Shown: positions 37,287 to 45,478, counted from the stretch's first letter. The stretch is DNA of 64,000 nucleotides from Flavobacterium anseongense (GCF_021608185.1 NZ_JAKIHN010000002.1:248001-312000), one strand, 5' to 3'. Made by a program: numbers and translations. The notes: generated by a model not told the origin, from the letters alone.

Positions 37287-37296
37287 ATTTCAGTTT

Positions 37297-38952
37297 TTAA
37301 TCATTAAATTTTTCATCAATAATTTCTCTCTTAACGGTTTTCCTTTTCATAACATCATAATAATGTTCGATACTAACTTTGTTGACGGTTTCATCACTGT
37401 TTTCCAGCTGATACGCCTTTTTGAATCCTTTTAATTTTACTTTAATATTTTCATCTTTTGCCCTGGTTGTTTTAAACTCTCGAATCAAATCCAAAATATC
37501 ATGGGCAATATATACCGTATCTTCTGCATTAATAATCACTCTCGAGTTTTCCGGAATAGCCATTAGGGTTGATTTAATTGCGGCTTTGTTCAAAAATGAA
37601 ACTTCCTGAGCCAAATCGATATGAATGACATCGCCATCGGCATATTCTTCTTTTCTGAAATTGTAGGCACGCTTCAGGTTTCCCTTCAAAACAAAAATAA
37701 TACTGATTATAATTCCCAATGCGACACCTTTTAACAAATCGGTAAAAACAACACCAACAAATGTTGCTATAAAAGGGACAAATTGGTATTTACCTTTTTC
37801 CCAAAAATGCTTAATTGTTTTTGGATTGGCCAATTTATAGCCTATCAATAATAAAATAGCTGCCAAAGTGGCCAACGGAATTTTATTCAGAAGTGCCGGA
37901 ATAGACAAAACACTTACCAATAACAAAGTCCCATGAATTATGGTTGACATTTTAGATTTTGCTCCGGCATTATTATTCGCTGAAGTTCTTACTACAACTG
38001 ATGTCATTGGCAAACCGCCAAGTAATGAACTGATAATGTTTCCGACACCTTGTGCTTTCAATTCGACATTAGTGTCAGTATATCGTTTTTGTGCATCCAT
38101 TCTATCGGCAGCTTCAACGCATAATAAAGTTTCAATAGAAGCCACAACTGCAATTGTTACACCGACAATCCAAACTTTGCTATTGGTAATCGATGAAAAA
38201 TCAGGAGCGACAAATATTGCTTTGAATTCCTCAAAAGATGTCGGTACCGGCAATGCAACTAAATGCTCTGCTCCGATGGCTAAACTACTTCCTGTTTGAA
38301 TAAAAAATTCATTTAAAAGAATACCAATTACCACAGCAATCAAAGCAGCTGGAACTAATTTTAGTTTTTTCAAAAAATCAATTTTTGTCCATGCAATTAA
38401 AATAGTTAGCGAAACTAAAGTGATGACTATGGCTCCTGGTTGTACATGATTTACCATTTGGAAAATTTCCGAAAAAGTGTTTTCTCCATCGGGTTGAAAG
38501 AAACCTAAATCACCTTCGTGATCTGGGTCATAGCCAAAGGCGTGTGGAATTTGTTTCAGGAAAATAATTACTCCAATACCGGCCAGCATACCTTCGATAA
38601 CATTTGTCGGAAAATAATTGGAAATACTTCCTGCTTTGATAAAACCAAGCAGCAACTGAATAGCACCGGCAATCAGACCTGCCATCAGAAACACATCAAA
38701 AGCACCTAAATCACTTATGGCTGTTAAAACTATGGCTGTTAAACCCGCAGCCGGACCGGAAACACTAAGATGGGATTGGCTCAGATAACCTACTACAAGT
38801 CCACCAACAACACCGGAAATAATGCCGGCAAATAAAGGCGCACCGGAAGCCAAAGCAATTCCTAAACAAAGCGGAAGTGCTACTAAGAAAACCACTAAAC
38901 CTGATGAAAAATCAGATTTAAGGTTAGCAAAAAGATTGATTTTTTTTGTCAT
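37297..38952 (-). CDS. SulP-family anion transporter with STAS-like C-terminus
   Basis: A 551-residue inner-membrane transporter with 12-14 helices over residues 15-420 and a C-terminal cytoplasmic domain (about 440-551) with STAS-like strands (DGDVIHIDLAQEVSFLNKAAIKSTL, then RVIINAEDTVYIAHDILDLIREF). Membrane signatures include SVSGPAAGLTAIV and GMLAGIGVIIFLKQIPHAFGYD. The linkage with two carbonic anhydrases favours bicarbonate over sulfate as substrate; this is inference from context. Its 5' region (38953-39011) shows a CCATCA/TGATGG inverted repeat but no clean promoter. Confidence 0.88.
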   Translation of the reverse strand: MTKKINLFANLKSDFSSGLVVFLVALPLCLGIALASGAPLFAGIISGVVGGLVVGYLSQSHLSVSGPAAGLTAIVLTAISDLGAFDVFLMAGLIAGAIQLLLGFIKAGSISNYFPTNVIEGMLAGIGVIIFLKQIPHAFGYDPDHEGDLGFFQPDGENTFSEIFQMVNHVQPGAIVITLVSLTILIAWTKIDFLKKLKLVPAALIAVVIGILLNEFFIQTGSSLAIGAEHLVALPVPTSFEEFKAIFVAPDFSSITNSKVWIVGVTIAVVASIETLLCVEAADRMDAQKRYTDTNVELKAQGVGNIISSLLGGLPMTSVVVRTSANNNAGAKSKMSTIIHGTLLLVSVLSIPALLNKIPLATLAAILLLIGYKLANPKTIKHFWEKGKYQFVPFIATFVGVVFTDLLKGVALGIIISIIFVLKGNLKRAYNFRKEEYADGDVIHIDLAQEVSFLNKAAIKSTLMAIPENSRVIINAEDTVYIAHDILDLIREFKTTRAKDENIKVKLKGFKKAYQLENSDETVNKVSIEHYYDVMKRKTVKREIIDEKFND

Positions 38953-39011
38953 ACCAAAAATTTAGTTTAATAAAAGTATTGCCATCAAAAGAATGATGGT
39001 TTGAATTTTTA

Positions 39012-39299
39012 TTAACTAAAATCGGGCGGTGGTGAAAAGATTTCCGAAGCAACATTATCATGTCGTGACAAATTTTCAGAAATAATGGCGGTATTTTTAT
39101 CGATTTGTAATTCCAAGAAAGGATAATCAAAGTGTTGCTTTACTTCGGCTTTAACTTCTTTTATTTCTTTATGGATTTCTTCTTCCGCAAAACTATAAAA
39201 CATAGATGTGTCTGTATTTTTCTTAATCAACGTAACCAAAGTTGGTGTTGAAAGAAATGTTACAAATACTATTAATATCAATCTTGCTATGAATTTCAT
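39012..39299 (-). CDS. Small membrane-anchored protein of unknown function
   Basis: A 95-residue protein with one N-terminal hydrophobic helix (about 3-24, MKFIARLILIVFVTFLSTPT) that can act as signal or anchor. A charged helical segment follows (EEEIHKEIKEVKAEVKQHF), then a Pro-rich end (SPPPDFS). The ATG at 39299 is chosen over 39320. It is followed on the same strand by the SulP gene 59 bp downstream, possibly in one transcript. Confidence 0.6.
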   Translation of the reverse strand: MKFIARLILIVFVTFLSTPTLVTLIKKNTDTSMFYSFAEEEIHKEIKEVKAEVKQHFDYPFLELQIDKNTAIISENLSRHDNVASEIFSPPPDFS

Positions 39300-39413
39300 G
39301 ACACAAAAATAGGCATTCATAATAGGTTTTGAAAAGGATTATAATATTTTTAACATTCATTAACTATAAATTAAATTTATAGGTTTTATATTTGTATCAA
39401 ATTTTACTATATA

Positions 39414-40355
39414 ATGACAATTACACAATTAAAATACGTTCTGGCAGTTGCTGAACATAAGAACTTTACACTCGCAGCCGAAAAATGTTTTGTTACCCAA
39501 CCAACCTTAAGCATGCAAATTCAGAAAATTGAAGAGGAATTAGGCATACAAATTTTTGACAGAACCAAGAAACCTATTCAGTTGACGGAAATCGGTCAAC
39601 AAATTGTCAATCAATCTAAGAATATTGTTAACGAAGCGGATAGAATTCAGGATATTGTTGACCAGCAAAAAGGATTTATTGGTGGTGAATTTCGTTTGGG
39701 AATCATTCCAACGATAATGCCAACCTTATTACCTATGTTTCTAAATAACTTTATCAAAAAATACCCAAAAGTAAAACTCATTATTGAAGAGTTAAATACA
39801 GATGAAATTATTCTCAAACTTAATAACGGACATCTCGATGCCGCTATAGCAGCAACACCATTGCAGGAAGAAAAAATAAAAGAAGTTGTTTTGTATTTTG
39901 AGCCTTTTGTAGCATACATCCCGGAAGGTCACAGCAATTTTCAAAAACGGGAAATTGAAGTTGATGACTTAAATATAGATGAAATCCTGTTGCTTCAGGA
40001 CGGGCACTGTTTTAGAGATGGAATATTGAACTTGTGCAGAAATGTAGCTGCCAATGAAAAAGCACATTTTCAAATTGAAAGCGGAAGTTTTGAAACACTT
40101 ATAAAACTGGCTGATGAAGGTTTGGGAACAACGCTACTTCCTTATTTGCATACTTTGGATTTAAAAGAAAAAGACCAACATAAATTGCGTCATTTTAAAG
40201 AACCAAAACCAGCACGTGAAGTAAGTTTAATTTTTCCGAAAAGTGAATTAAAAATTCATATTATTGATGCTTTGAGAAGCACAATTGCAGGAGTAGTAAA
40301 AGGTGCGATTGTTTTTCAGAATGTACAAATCATAAGTCCACTGCAAAAAAAATAA
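39414..40355 (+). CDS. oxyR: OxyR-type LysR-family peroxide-responsive regulator
   Basis: A 313-residue LysR-type regulator: an N-terminal winged helix (1-60) and an effector domain containing HCFRDGILNLC with Cys199 and Cys208. This is the same numbering and 9-residue spacing as the redox disulfide of E. coli OxyR. It would activate catalase, AhpC and related genes after peroxide oxidation. Upstream there is an exact -7-like element, TATATTTG, at 39387-39394, 19 bp before the ATG; the -33 element is unclear. It ends in a terminator shared with the small-protein gene on the other strand. Confidence 0.93.
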   Translation: MTITQLKYVLAVAEHKNFTLAAEKCFVTQPTLSMQIQKIEEELGIQIFDRTKKPIQLTEIGQQIVNQSKNIVNEADRIQDIVDQQKGFIGGEFRLGIIPTIMPTLLPMFLNNFIKKYPKVKLIIEELNTDEIILKLNNGHLDAAIAATPLQEEKIKEVVLYFEPFVAYIPEGHSNFQKREIEVDDLNIDEILLLQDGHCFRDGILNLCRNVAANEKAHFQIESGSFETLIKLADEGLGTTLLPYLHTLDLKEKDQHKLRHFKEPKPAREVSLIFPKSELKIHIIDALRSTIAGVVKGAIVFQNVQIISPLQKK

Positions 40356-40382
40356 GGAGCTTTTGCACAAACTCCTTATTTT
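40349..40382. terminator. Bidirectional terminator between oxyR and the first small paralogue
   Basis: Stem AAAATAAGGAG (40349-40359) with CTCCTTATTTT (40372-40382), 12-nt loop. The 5' arm contains the oxyR stop codon. Usable by both convergent genes. Confidence 0.8.
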
Positions 40383-40389
40383 CTTTCTG

Positions 40390-40584
40390 CTAACTAACTA
40401 CAGACAAACATTGCTTTAATTCAGGATGCTCACTCGTAAAGAATTGCAGCCATTTTTTTAATTGTTCAACCTCGTAAGGCAATAAATTTTTAATCGCCTT
40501 TTTTAGTTCTTTTGTAAAAAGAACAGGATCGAAGCTCACTCTTTCGAGTACCGATTTTGTGTAATCATAGATCATTCTAGGCAT
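40390..40584 (-). CDS. Small protein, tandem family member 1 (function unknown)
   Basis: A 64-residue protein and one of three tandem paralogues. Shared landmarks with the other two: a D-(Y/H)-TK motif (residues 7-10), VS (16-17), LF (22-23), KEL-x-KA (25-30), LLP-x-E (34-38), WL (45-46), F and PE (54-55). It is roughly half identical to member 3. All-helical by appearance, without signal peptide or membrane segment; cytoplasmic. Upstream on the minus strand, TTG (40658-40656), a 20-bp spacer and TACTTTTA (40635-40628) form a near-consensus promoter. Function unknown. Confidence 0.72.
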   Translation of the reverse strand: MPRMIYDYTKSVLERVSFDPVLFTKELKKAIKNLLPYEVEQLKKWLQFFTSEHPELKQCLSVVS

Positions 40585-40733
40585 ATTTGGTTAAGATTTG
40601 GGGTTATCTTATTGTAAGAACGTTTAGTAAAAGTATATTAAAAAAAGTTTCCGTACAAAAAAATATGCTAAAAAATATCGTTTAAACACTATTTTAGTCG
40701 ATGAAATGCAATTATTAACATTTTTTTAAAGTT

Positions 40734-40949
40734 TTAACTTACTAAAATGTTTTTATCAAGAAGCTCATAAAGCCATTTTTGCATTTCAGGTTTATCAGCA
40801 GTAAAATAAAATAACCAGTTGATTAGATTTTCTCTTTCATGAGGTAGCAGCGTTTTGGATGCCTTAATCAACTCTTTTACAAACAGCTCTTTGTTTTTAC
40901 TAACTTTTACGATTGAAGATTTTGTATAATCATACATCAGTTGTCCCAT
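40734..40949 (-). CDS. Small protein, tandem family member 2 (function unknown)
   Basis: A 71-residue paralogue, the most divergent of the three: DYTK (7-10), VS (16-17), LF (22-23), KEL-x-KA (25-30), LLP-x-E (34-38), WL (45-46), KPE (53-55), and a longer hydrophobic C-terminus (KWLYELLDKNILVS). It lacks the Cys near the end that members 1 and 3 have. Separate intergenic DNA on each side (149 and 102 bp) suggests it is transcribed on its own. No clear promoter was found by eye. Confidence 0.7.
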   Translation of the reverse strand: MGQLMYDYTKSSIVKVSKNKELFVKELIKASKTLLPHERENLINWLFYFTADKPEMQKWLYELLDKNILVS

Positions 40950-41014
40950 AATAGTATAGTTTAAAATAATACACTTTATATACGAAACAATTAGGTTGAA
41001 AGTTTCCCTAACTC

Positions 41015-41047
41015 AAAATAAAAAAAGGAACCGTTTAAGTTCCTTTT
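41015..41047 (-). terminator. Rho-independent terminator after small family member 3
   Basis: Stem AAAAGGAAC (41031-41023 region) with GTTCCTTTT (41039-41047), 7-nt loop, and on the minus strand a T-run before 41015. It stands between members 3 and 2, so at least member 3 is an independent transcript. Confidence 0.82.
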
Positions 41048-41051
41048 AGTT

Positions 41052-41252
41052 TTATTTATTATTAATAAGCAACATACAATGCTGCAGTTCTGGTTTTTCC
41101 TTAATGAATTTTGAAAGCCATGATGCTAATTCTTCTAATTCAAAAGGCAACAAAACTTTACATGCTTTTTCAAGTTCTTTACTGAAAAGTGAGACATCAA
41201 AGCTGACTCTTTTCAGCACATTCTTAGTGTGGTCTAACATTGATTTAGACAT
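41052..41252 (-). CDS. Small protein, tandem family member 3 (function unknown)
   Basis: A 66-residue paralogue: DHTK (7-10), RVSFD (15-19), LF (22-23), KEL-x-KA (25-30), LLP-x-E (34-38), WL (45-46), KPEL (53-56) and a Cys at 59 as in member 1. The leader regions of members 1 and 3 both contain CGTTCTTAC before the start, so expression may be shared. A -7-like TACATTTG lies on the minus strand at 41315-41308. A 22-bp perfect palindrome lies further upstream (41337-41358). Confidence 0.72.
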   Translation of the reverse strand: MSKSMLDHTKNVLKRVSFDVSLFSKELEKACKVLLPFELEELASWLSKFIKEKPELQHCMLLINNK

Positions 41253-41336
41253 AGAAAATTACTTGGATTAAGTTAATATAATAAGGTAAGAACGGGTTTA
41301 GGTATTTCAAATGTAAAAAATTTAATTTTCCGCTTA

Positions 41337-41358
41337 TTAAATTTTACGTAAAATTTAA
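41337..41358. promoter_or_regulatory. 22-bp perfect palindrome upstream of small family member 3
   Basis: TTAAATTTTAC (41337-41347) is followed at once by its exact reverse complement (41348-41358). With no loop it is a poor hairpin but a good dimeric protein-binding site. It lies 85 bp before the ATG of member 3 and 22 bp beyond the mnmD stop. Confidence 0.45.
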
Positions 41359-41379
41359 CGGTTTAAAAATGTTAAAATT

Positions 41380-42042
41380 TCAAAGCGCTTTATTGGCGCG
41401 TAACATCTCTCTTTTGCCCGGAGCACCTGGCAATTTTTCTACAGAAAAACCTGCCGATATCATCGCATTTTTTATTGAAGTCCGACAAGCATAGGTCACC
41501 AAAACACCATTTGGTTTTAAAGCTCGGAACATAGAAGCAAATATTGCTTCTGACCAAAGCTCAGGTTGCACTCTAAAACCAAATGCATCAAAATAAATCA
41601 AATCAAAAGCGGCTACATCCTGAATATCCTGAAAAAACTGTTTGCGCTTGGTCAGTGTAAATTTATCCGAAAGCGTGTTCTTTTGTTCCCAATGACATTC
41701 ATGAATTTGTTTAAACACATTAATTTCTCTTATATTAATTTCTTTTGGGTAATTCATTTGCATGGCTTCATCCATCGCAACAGGATAAGCTTCTACTCCA
41801 ACATAATCAATAGCCTGATTATTTTTTTTTGATTCTAAATACGTTATAAAACAATTTAAGCCAGTTCCGAAACCAATCTCTAAAATAGCAATGGGTTGTC
41901 CTTCAGAGAGTGACAACCCATTTTTTATGAATACATGATAAGCTTCCTGAATCGCGCCGTGTTTTGAGTGATAACTTTCATCCCATTCCGGCAAATGAAT
42001 GGTAGTAGAACCATCTTTGGTTTGGATAATTTCGCGTTTCAA
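41380..42042 (-). CDS. mnmD: tRNA (mnm5s2U34) methyltransferase MnmD
   Basis: Methylates the aminomethyl group on U34 of certain tRNAs; here the stand-alone MnmD without the MnmC oxidase half. Recognisable: TKDGSTTIHLPEWDESYHSKHGAIQEAYHVF, the SAM loop ILEIGFGTGLNCF and the catalytic FDLIYFDAFGFRVQPELWS. A TTG start at 42042 is preferred, two bases after the stop of the upstream gene; the product begins at KREIIQTKDG and has 220 residues. An ATG at 42090 in frame would overlap the upstream gene by 46 bp. It is the last of a three-gene run with a haem-motif lipoprotein and a DUF4920 protein. Confidence 0.88.
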   Translation of the reverse strand: MKREIIQTKDGSTTIHLPEWDESYHSKHGAIQEAYHVFIKNGLSLSEGQPIAILEIGFGTGLNCFITYLESKKNNQAIDYVGVEAYPVAMDEAMQMNYPKEINIREINVFKQIHECHWEQKNTLSDKFTLTKRKQFFQDIQDVAAFDLIYFDAFGFRVQPELWSEAIFASMFRALKPNGVLVTYACRTSIKNAMISAGFSVEKLPGAPGKREMLRANKAL

Positions 42043-42044
42043 AA

Positions 42045-42512
42045 TTATTTGATATACAATTTCTTTATTCTCGGAATTGGTCCGCCACATTTACTCTCGT
42101 GACATTTTAAACAAGCATCAACTCCGGCATTGAAATGTTCCTTTGCATTTTTCGGATCACTGTAAATCAACTGTTGTGCTGTTATATAGTCTTTTGCTTT
42201 TTGTTTAAAGAATAAATCATTATCCGTTTCATCAGTAAATTTTGCGGTATAAATTTTTAAAAAGTGTTTTGGAAATACACCAAGAGTATCGCCCTTTTGA
42301 ATGCGTTCTTTCAATCGTTTATTGTCAACATACATTTGCTCCATCAAAGCCGCCATTTCAGACATTTGATACATTTCCAGTTTCTTTTCTTTGCCCGGAG
42401 CACATTTTTCCTCTTCTACTTTCTCCTCTTTCTTTTGACATGACACGAGCGTAAGCGAACTGACGAAACAAAACAAACCAAAAATTAAAACAAGTGCAAT
42501 TATTTTTTTCAT
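42045..42512 (-). CDS. Lipoprotein with a C-terminal CxxCH haem-binding motif
   Basis: A 155-residue lipoprotein (lipobox LVSC, Cys25) with a Lys/Glu-rich linker and a helical body. Near the end is CLKCH (134-138), the c-type haem attachment motif, followed by ESKCGGPIPRIKKLYI. A monohaem cytrochrome-like role in the periplasm is plausible, but a metal site is also possible since only one motif is present and no distal Met was assigned. It lies between the DUF4920 and mnmD genes, 12 bp and 2 bp apart, so all three are probably one transcript. Confidence 0.72.
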   Translation of the reverse strand: MKKIIALVLIFGLFCFVSSLTLVSCQKKEEKVEEEKCAPGKEKKLEMYQMSEMAALMEQMYVDNKRLKERIQKGDTLGVFPKHFLKIYTAKFTDETDNDLFFKQKAKDYITAQQLIYSDPKNAKEHFNAGVDACLKCHESKCGGPIPRIKKLYIK

Positions 42513-42524
42513 CCGAATGGAAAA

Positions 42525-43019
42525 TTATTTTTTGATGTAAACACCATCCGCCAAAAACGAATAAGTAACTTCGGGCTTGGTGATTTTAGCAATTTCTGCT
42601 GCCGATTTTCCGCCGTCTTTTGCATAATGTCTTAACGATTCAACCGATTCTACATCAACAAACGCCTTTCCGCTTATGATTGCTTCGCTGTTATCTGCAT
42701 TTAGCGGAACAAAGAAACCATAATCTTTAAATTTTACAAATGATTCATCATTACCTGCCAAATTCATTTTCATCCAACAACCTTTCTTTTTGCAAACTGC
42801 TTTAATATTCGATTGAAACTGAACCGTAATTGTATCTCCTTTTTTTAGTGTTTTATACTTCTTCAACATTTGTTCTTTAGTATAAACTTTAGTTACTTTG
42901 AATTTATCGCCAAACGAAGCGTATTCTTTAGCATCAAAAGATTTAGCTTTTTGCTGAGCCATCACTGCTGTTCCTAAACATAATAACAGCATAATTAGGA
43001 TAACATTAATTTTTCTCAT
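42525..43019 (-). CDS. DUF4920 domain-containing secreted protein
   Basis: A 164-residue exported protein with a signal peptide ending near AVMAQQK. The mature part follows the DUF4920 pattern: FDAKEYASFGDKFKVTKVYT, then GDTITVQFQSNIKAVCKKKGCWMKM with two Cys five residues apart, and ISGKAFVDVESVESLRHYAKDGGKS. The KKKGCWMKM motif suggests redox or metal contact, but function is unknown. First gene of the run ending in mnmD. Confidence 0.85.
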   Translation of the reverse strand: MRKINVILIMLLLCLGTAVMAQQKAKSFDAKEYASFGDKFKVTKVYTKEQMLKKYKTLKKGDTITVQFQSNIKAVCKKKGCWMKMNLAGNDESFVKFKDYGFFVPLNADNSEAIISGKAFVDVESVESLRHYAKDGGKSAAEIAKITKPEVTYSFLADGVYIKK

Positions 43020-43168
43020 ACGAATTATTTTTAATGAATTGCGAATATAAACAGTTTGGGAAAACCAATTACAAAATTAACAATTATTTTGAGCTTTTAT
43101 TGTGAAATCAATCCCTGAAATAGGGAAAAGAACATCATTTTGAAAAAAGTATTCAATTTTTTTTTGCG

Positions 43169-43225
43169 ATGCAAAAAACAATCATATTTTTATTAGTTTT
43201 ACAAAAACTAACAGCACAATTATAA
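43169..43225 (+). CDS. Possible leader-like small ORF upstream of ilvE
   Basis: An 18-codon ORF (MQKTIIFLLVLQKLTAQL) in the 279-bp gap before ilvE. Eight of 18 residues are Ile, Leu or Val, which recalls ilv leader peptides. However, no terminator hairpin with a T-run is visible between it and ilvE; a TTCAGAAA/TTTCTGAA repeat (about 43228-43280) has a long loop. In AT-rich DNA such hydrophobic ORFs arise easily, so this is a weak candidate. Confidence 0.2.
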   Translation: MQKTIIFLLVLQKLTAQL

Positions 43226-43298
43226 TTTTCAGAAAGTAAATTACAAAGAGTTAATTGCCAATTATTTGAAATGTTTTCTGAAGTAAATCCATCATTAA

Positions 43299-44366
43299 AT
43301 GACTTTAAAAACTACCAACGAAATCGATATAGTTAGAGCGAATTCTACTAAAATAAATGATGTCGATTTCGAAAATCTTACCTTCGGAAGTGTATTTACA
43401 GACCATATGTTGGTTTGTGATTTCAAAGATGGTAAATGGGGAAAACCTGTAATCAAACCTTACGAACCATTCTTAATTGATCCTTCAGCCAAAGTTTTTC
43501 ACTATGGTCAAGCTATTTTTGAAGGTATGAAAGCGTATAAAGATGAAAACGATGATGTATGGCTTTTCAGACCTGATGAAAATTTCCATCGTTTCAATAA
43601 ATCAGCTATAAGAATGGCAATGCCCGAAATTCCTGAAGAAATCTTCATAGGCGGTTTAAAAACTATTATAGATTTAGAAAGTGATTGGGTACGAAAAGGA
43701 GATGGAGATTCACTATACATCAGACCATTTATGATAGCCATTGGCTCTGGAGTCATTGCTAATCCTTCAACACAGTATCGATTCATGATTATTCTTTCAC
43801 CAGCTCGCTCTTATTTTGCAGGCGAAGTAAAAGTAATTATAGCAGATCATTTCAGCCGTGCAGCCAATGGCGGAATAGGAGCAGCAAAAGCAGCTGGCAA
43901 TTATGCAGGGCAATTTTATCCAACAAAATTGGCAAATGAAAAAGGTTACCAACAAGTAATTTGGACCGATGATGCTACGCATACCAAACTGGAAGAAGCC
44001 GGTACTATGAATGTTTTTGTTAGAATAAACGATACCTTAATAACAGCGCCTATAAGCGATAGGATTCTAGATGGTATTACACGAAAAAGTTTAATTGATA
44101 TAGCTAAACGAGATGGTATTAAAGTAGAAGAACGTTCTGTTTTAGTAGACGAATTATTAACCGCTGCAAAAAATGGAAGTCTGAAAGAGCTTTTTGGTGC
44201 CGGTACCGCTGCTGTGGTAAGTCCGATTGTTGGATTTTCTTGTCAAGATGTGTATTATGAATTACCAAAGATTGAAAATTCAGTTGCTCTTGACATCAAG
44301 GAAAAATTAACAAAAATTCAATGCAAACAAGCAGAAGACACCTTTGGATGGACAGTTAAGGTTTAG
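43299..44366 (+). CDS. ilvE: Branched-chain-amino-acid aminotransferase
   Basis: Transaminates the last step of Val, Leu and Ile synthesis and the first step of their breakdown. The 355-residue class IV PLP enzyme shows FHYGQAIFEGMKAY, LFRPDENFHRFNKSA, the PLP-binding Lys197 in AAKAAGNYAGQF, and TNVFVRINDTLITAP-like, then ISDRILDGITRKSLIDIAK. The ATG at 43299 fits the family N-terminus. A terminator follows at 44393-44420, so it is a single-gene unit. Confidence 0.95.
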   Translation: MTLKTTNEIDIVRANSTKINDVDFENLTFGSVFTDHMLVCDFKDGKWGKPVIKPYEPFLIDPSAKVFHYGQAIFEGMKAYKDENDDVWLFRPDENFHRFNKSAIRMAMPEIPEEIFIGGLKTIIDLESDWVRKGDGDSLYIRPFMIAIGSGVIANPSTQYRFMIILSPARSYFAGEVKVIIADHFSRAANGGIGAAKAAGNYAGQFYPTKLANEKGYQQVIWTDDATHTKLEEAGTMNVFVRINDTLITAPISDRILDGITRKSLIDIAKRDGIKVEERSVLVDELLTAAKNGSLKELFGAGTAAVVSPIVGFSCQDVYYELPKIENSVALDIKEKLTKIQCKQAEDTFGWTVKV

Positions 44367-44392
44367 TTTTTAGTTACACTTTACAGCTATAG

Positions 44393-44420
44393 AACTTCGG
44401 GGAAACCCGGAGTTTTTTTT
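44393..44420 (+). terminator. Rho-independent terminator after ilvE
   Basis: Stem AACTTCGGG (44393-44401), GAAA tetraloop (44402-44405), CCCGGAGTT (44406-44414) with one G-U pair, then a T-run to 44420. The GNRA tetraloop and GC-rich stem make it strong. Confidence 0.9.
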
Positions 44421-44482
44421 GCGTGAATTTTATTTAAATCTTTTACCTTTAGCAAAAACTTGTCTCTTACAAAAACAAACAC

Positions 44483-45478
44483 ATGACAACTAAAAAGATA
44501 TATACTACCGACATTCGTTGGGGCATTATAGGATGTGGAAACGTAACCGAAGTTAAAAGTGGTCCAGCCTATAAACAGGTAGACGGATTTCAATTAGCCG
44601 CTGTCATGAGACGAGATATAGACAAACTGAAAGACTATGCGCAAAGGCACAATATTGCCAAATACTATTCGTCAGCAGAAGAATTGATTAATGATCCTGA
44701 TATAGATGCGGTTTATATCGCTACGCCACCCGATTCGCATAAGTACTATGCGCTTAAAGTGGCTACTGCAGGAAAACCTTGTTGTATAGAAAAACCTTTG
44801 GCACCTTGTTATCAGGATAGCCTTGCAATATATGAGGCTTTTAAAAATAAAGAGATTCCTTTATTTGTTGCGTATTACCGTCGTTCTTTACCTCGATTCC
44901 AACAGGTAAAAACATGGTTAGACAACAACGCTATTGGTGACCTAAGACATATAAGTTGGAAATTTAGTAAAGCTCCAAATGCCAACGATTTGTCGGGAAC
45001 TTATAACTGGCGAACAGATGCAAAAGTAGCTCCGGGTGGCTATTTTGATGATTTAGCCAGTCACGGTTTGGATTTATTCACTTATCTGTTGGGAGATGTT
45101 AAAGAAGTTTATGGTATTAGTGAAAACCAACAACAATTGTATTTGGCCAAAGACGCTATAACCGCCTGCTGGATTCATGAGACCAATATAACCGGGACAG
45201 GATTTTGGAACTTTGGTTGCGAACGTACAGAAGATAAAGTGGAACTCTATGGAAGCAAAGGAAAAATCACCTTCTCTGTTTTTGAAGAAAATCCGCTACT
45301 GCTGGAAATCAATGGTTTGCTCGAGGATGTTTATATTGATAATCCTCAAACAGTACAATTACCCCACGTAGAAAACATGAAAAGAGAGTTATTTGAAAAA
45401 GAATTTTATCATCCTTCTAATGGCACTACAGCCACACATACGAGTTGGGTGATGGATAAAATTCTTGGGGTTTTATAA
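44483..45478 (+). CDS. Gfo/Idh/MocA-family NAD(P)-dependent oxidoreductase
   Basis: A 331-residue sugar or inositol dehydrogenase-type enzyme. The Rossmann loop WGIIGCGNVTEVKSGP is near the N-terminus, and the diagnostic EKPLAPC motif follows with the catalytic Lys. The substrate cannot be read from sequence; many relatives act on sugars, inositols or their derivatives. It is alone on its strand between ilvE and the MazG-like gene. Confidence 0.85.
   Translation: MTTKKIYTTDIRWGIIGCGNVTEVKSGPAYKQVDGFQLAAVMRRDIDKLKDYAQRHNIAKYYSSAEELINDPDIDAVYIATPPDSHKYYALKVATAGKPCCIEKPLAPCYQDSLAIYEAFKNKEIPLFVAYYRRSLPRFQQVKTWLDNNAIGDLRHISWKFSKAPNANDLSGTYNWRTDAKVAPGGYFDDLASHGLDLFTYLLGDVKEVYGISENQQQLYLAKDAITACWIHETNITGTGFWNFGCERTEDKVELYGSKGKITFSVFEENPLLLEINGLLEDVYIDNPQTVQLPHVENMKRELFEKEFYHPSNGTTATHTSWVMDKILGVL

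Noticed and set aside
43226-43298. Attenuator terminator before ilvE
   Set aside because: The only inverted repeat (TTCAGAAA/TTTCTGAA) has a long loop and no T-run.
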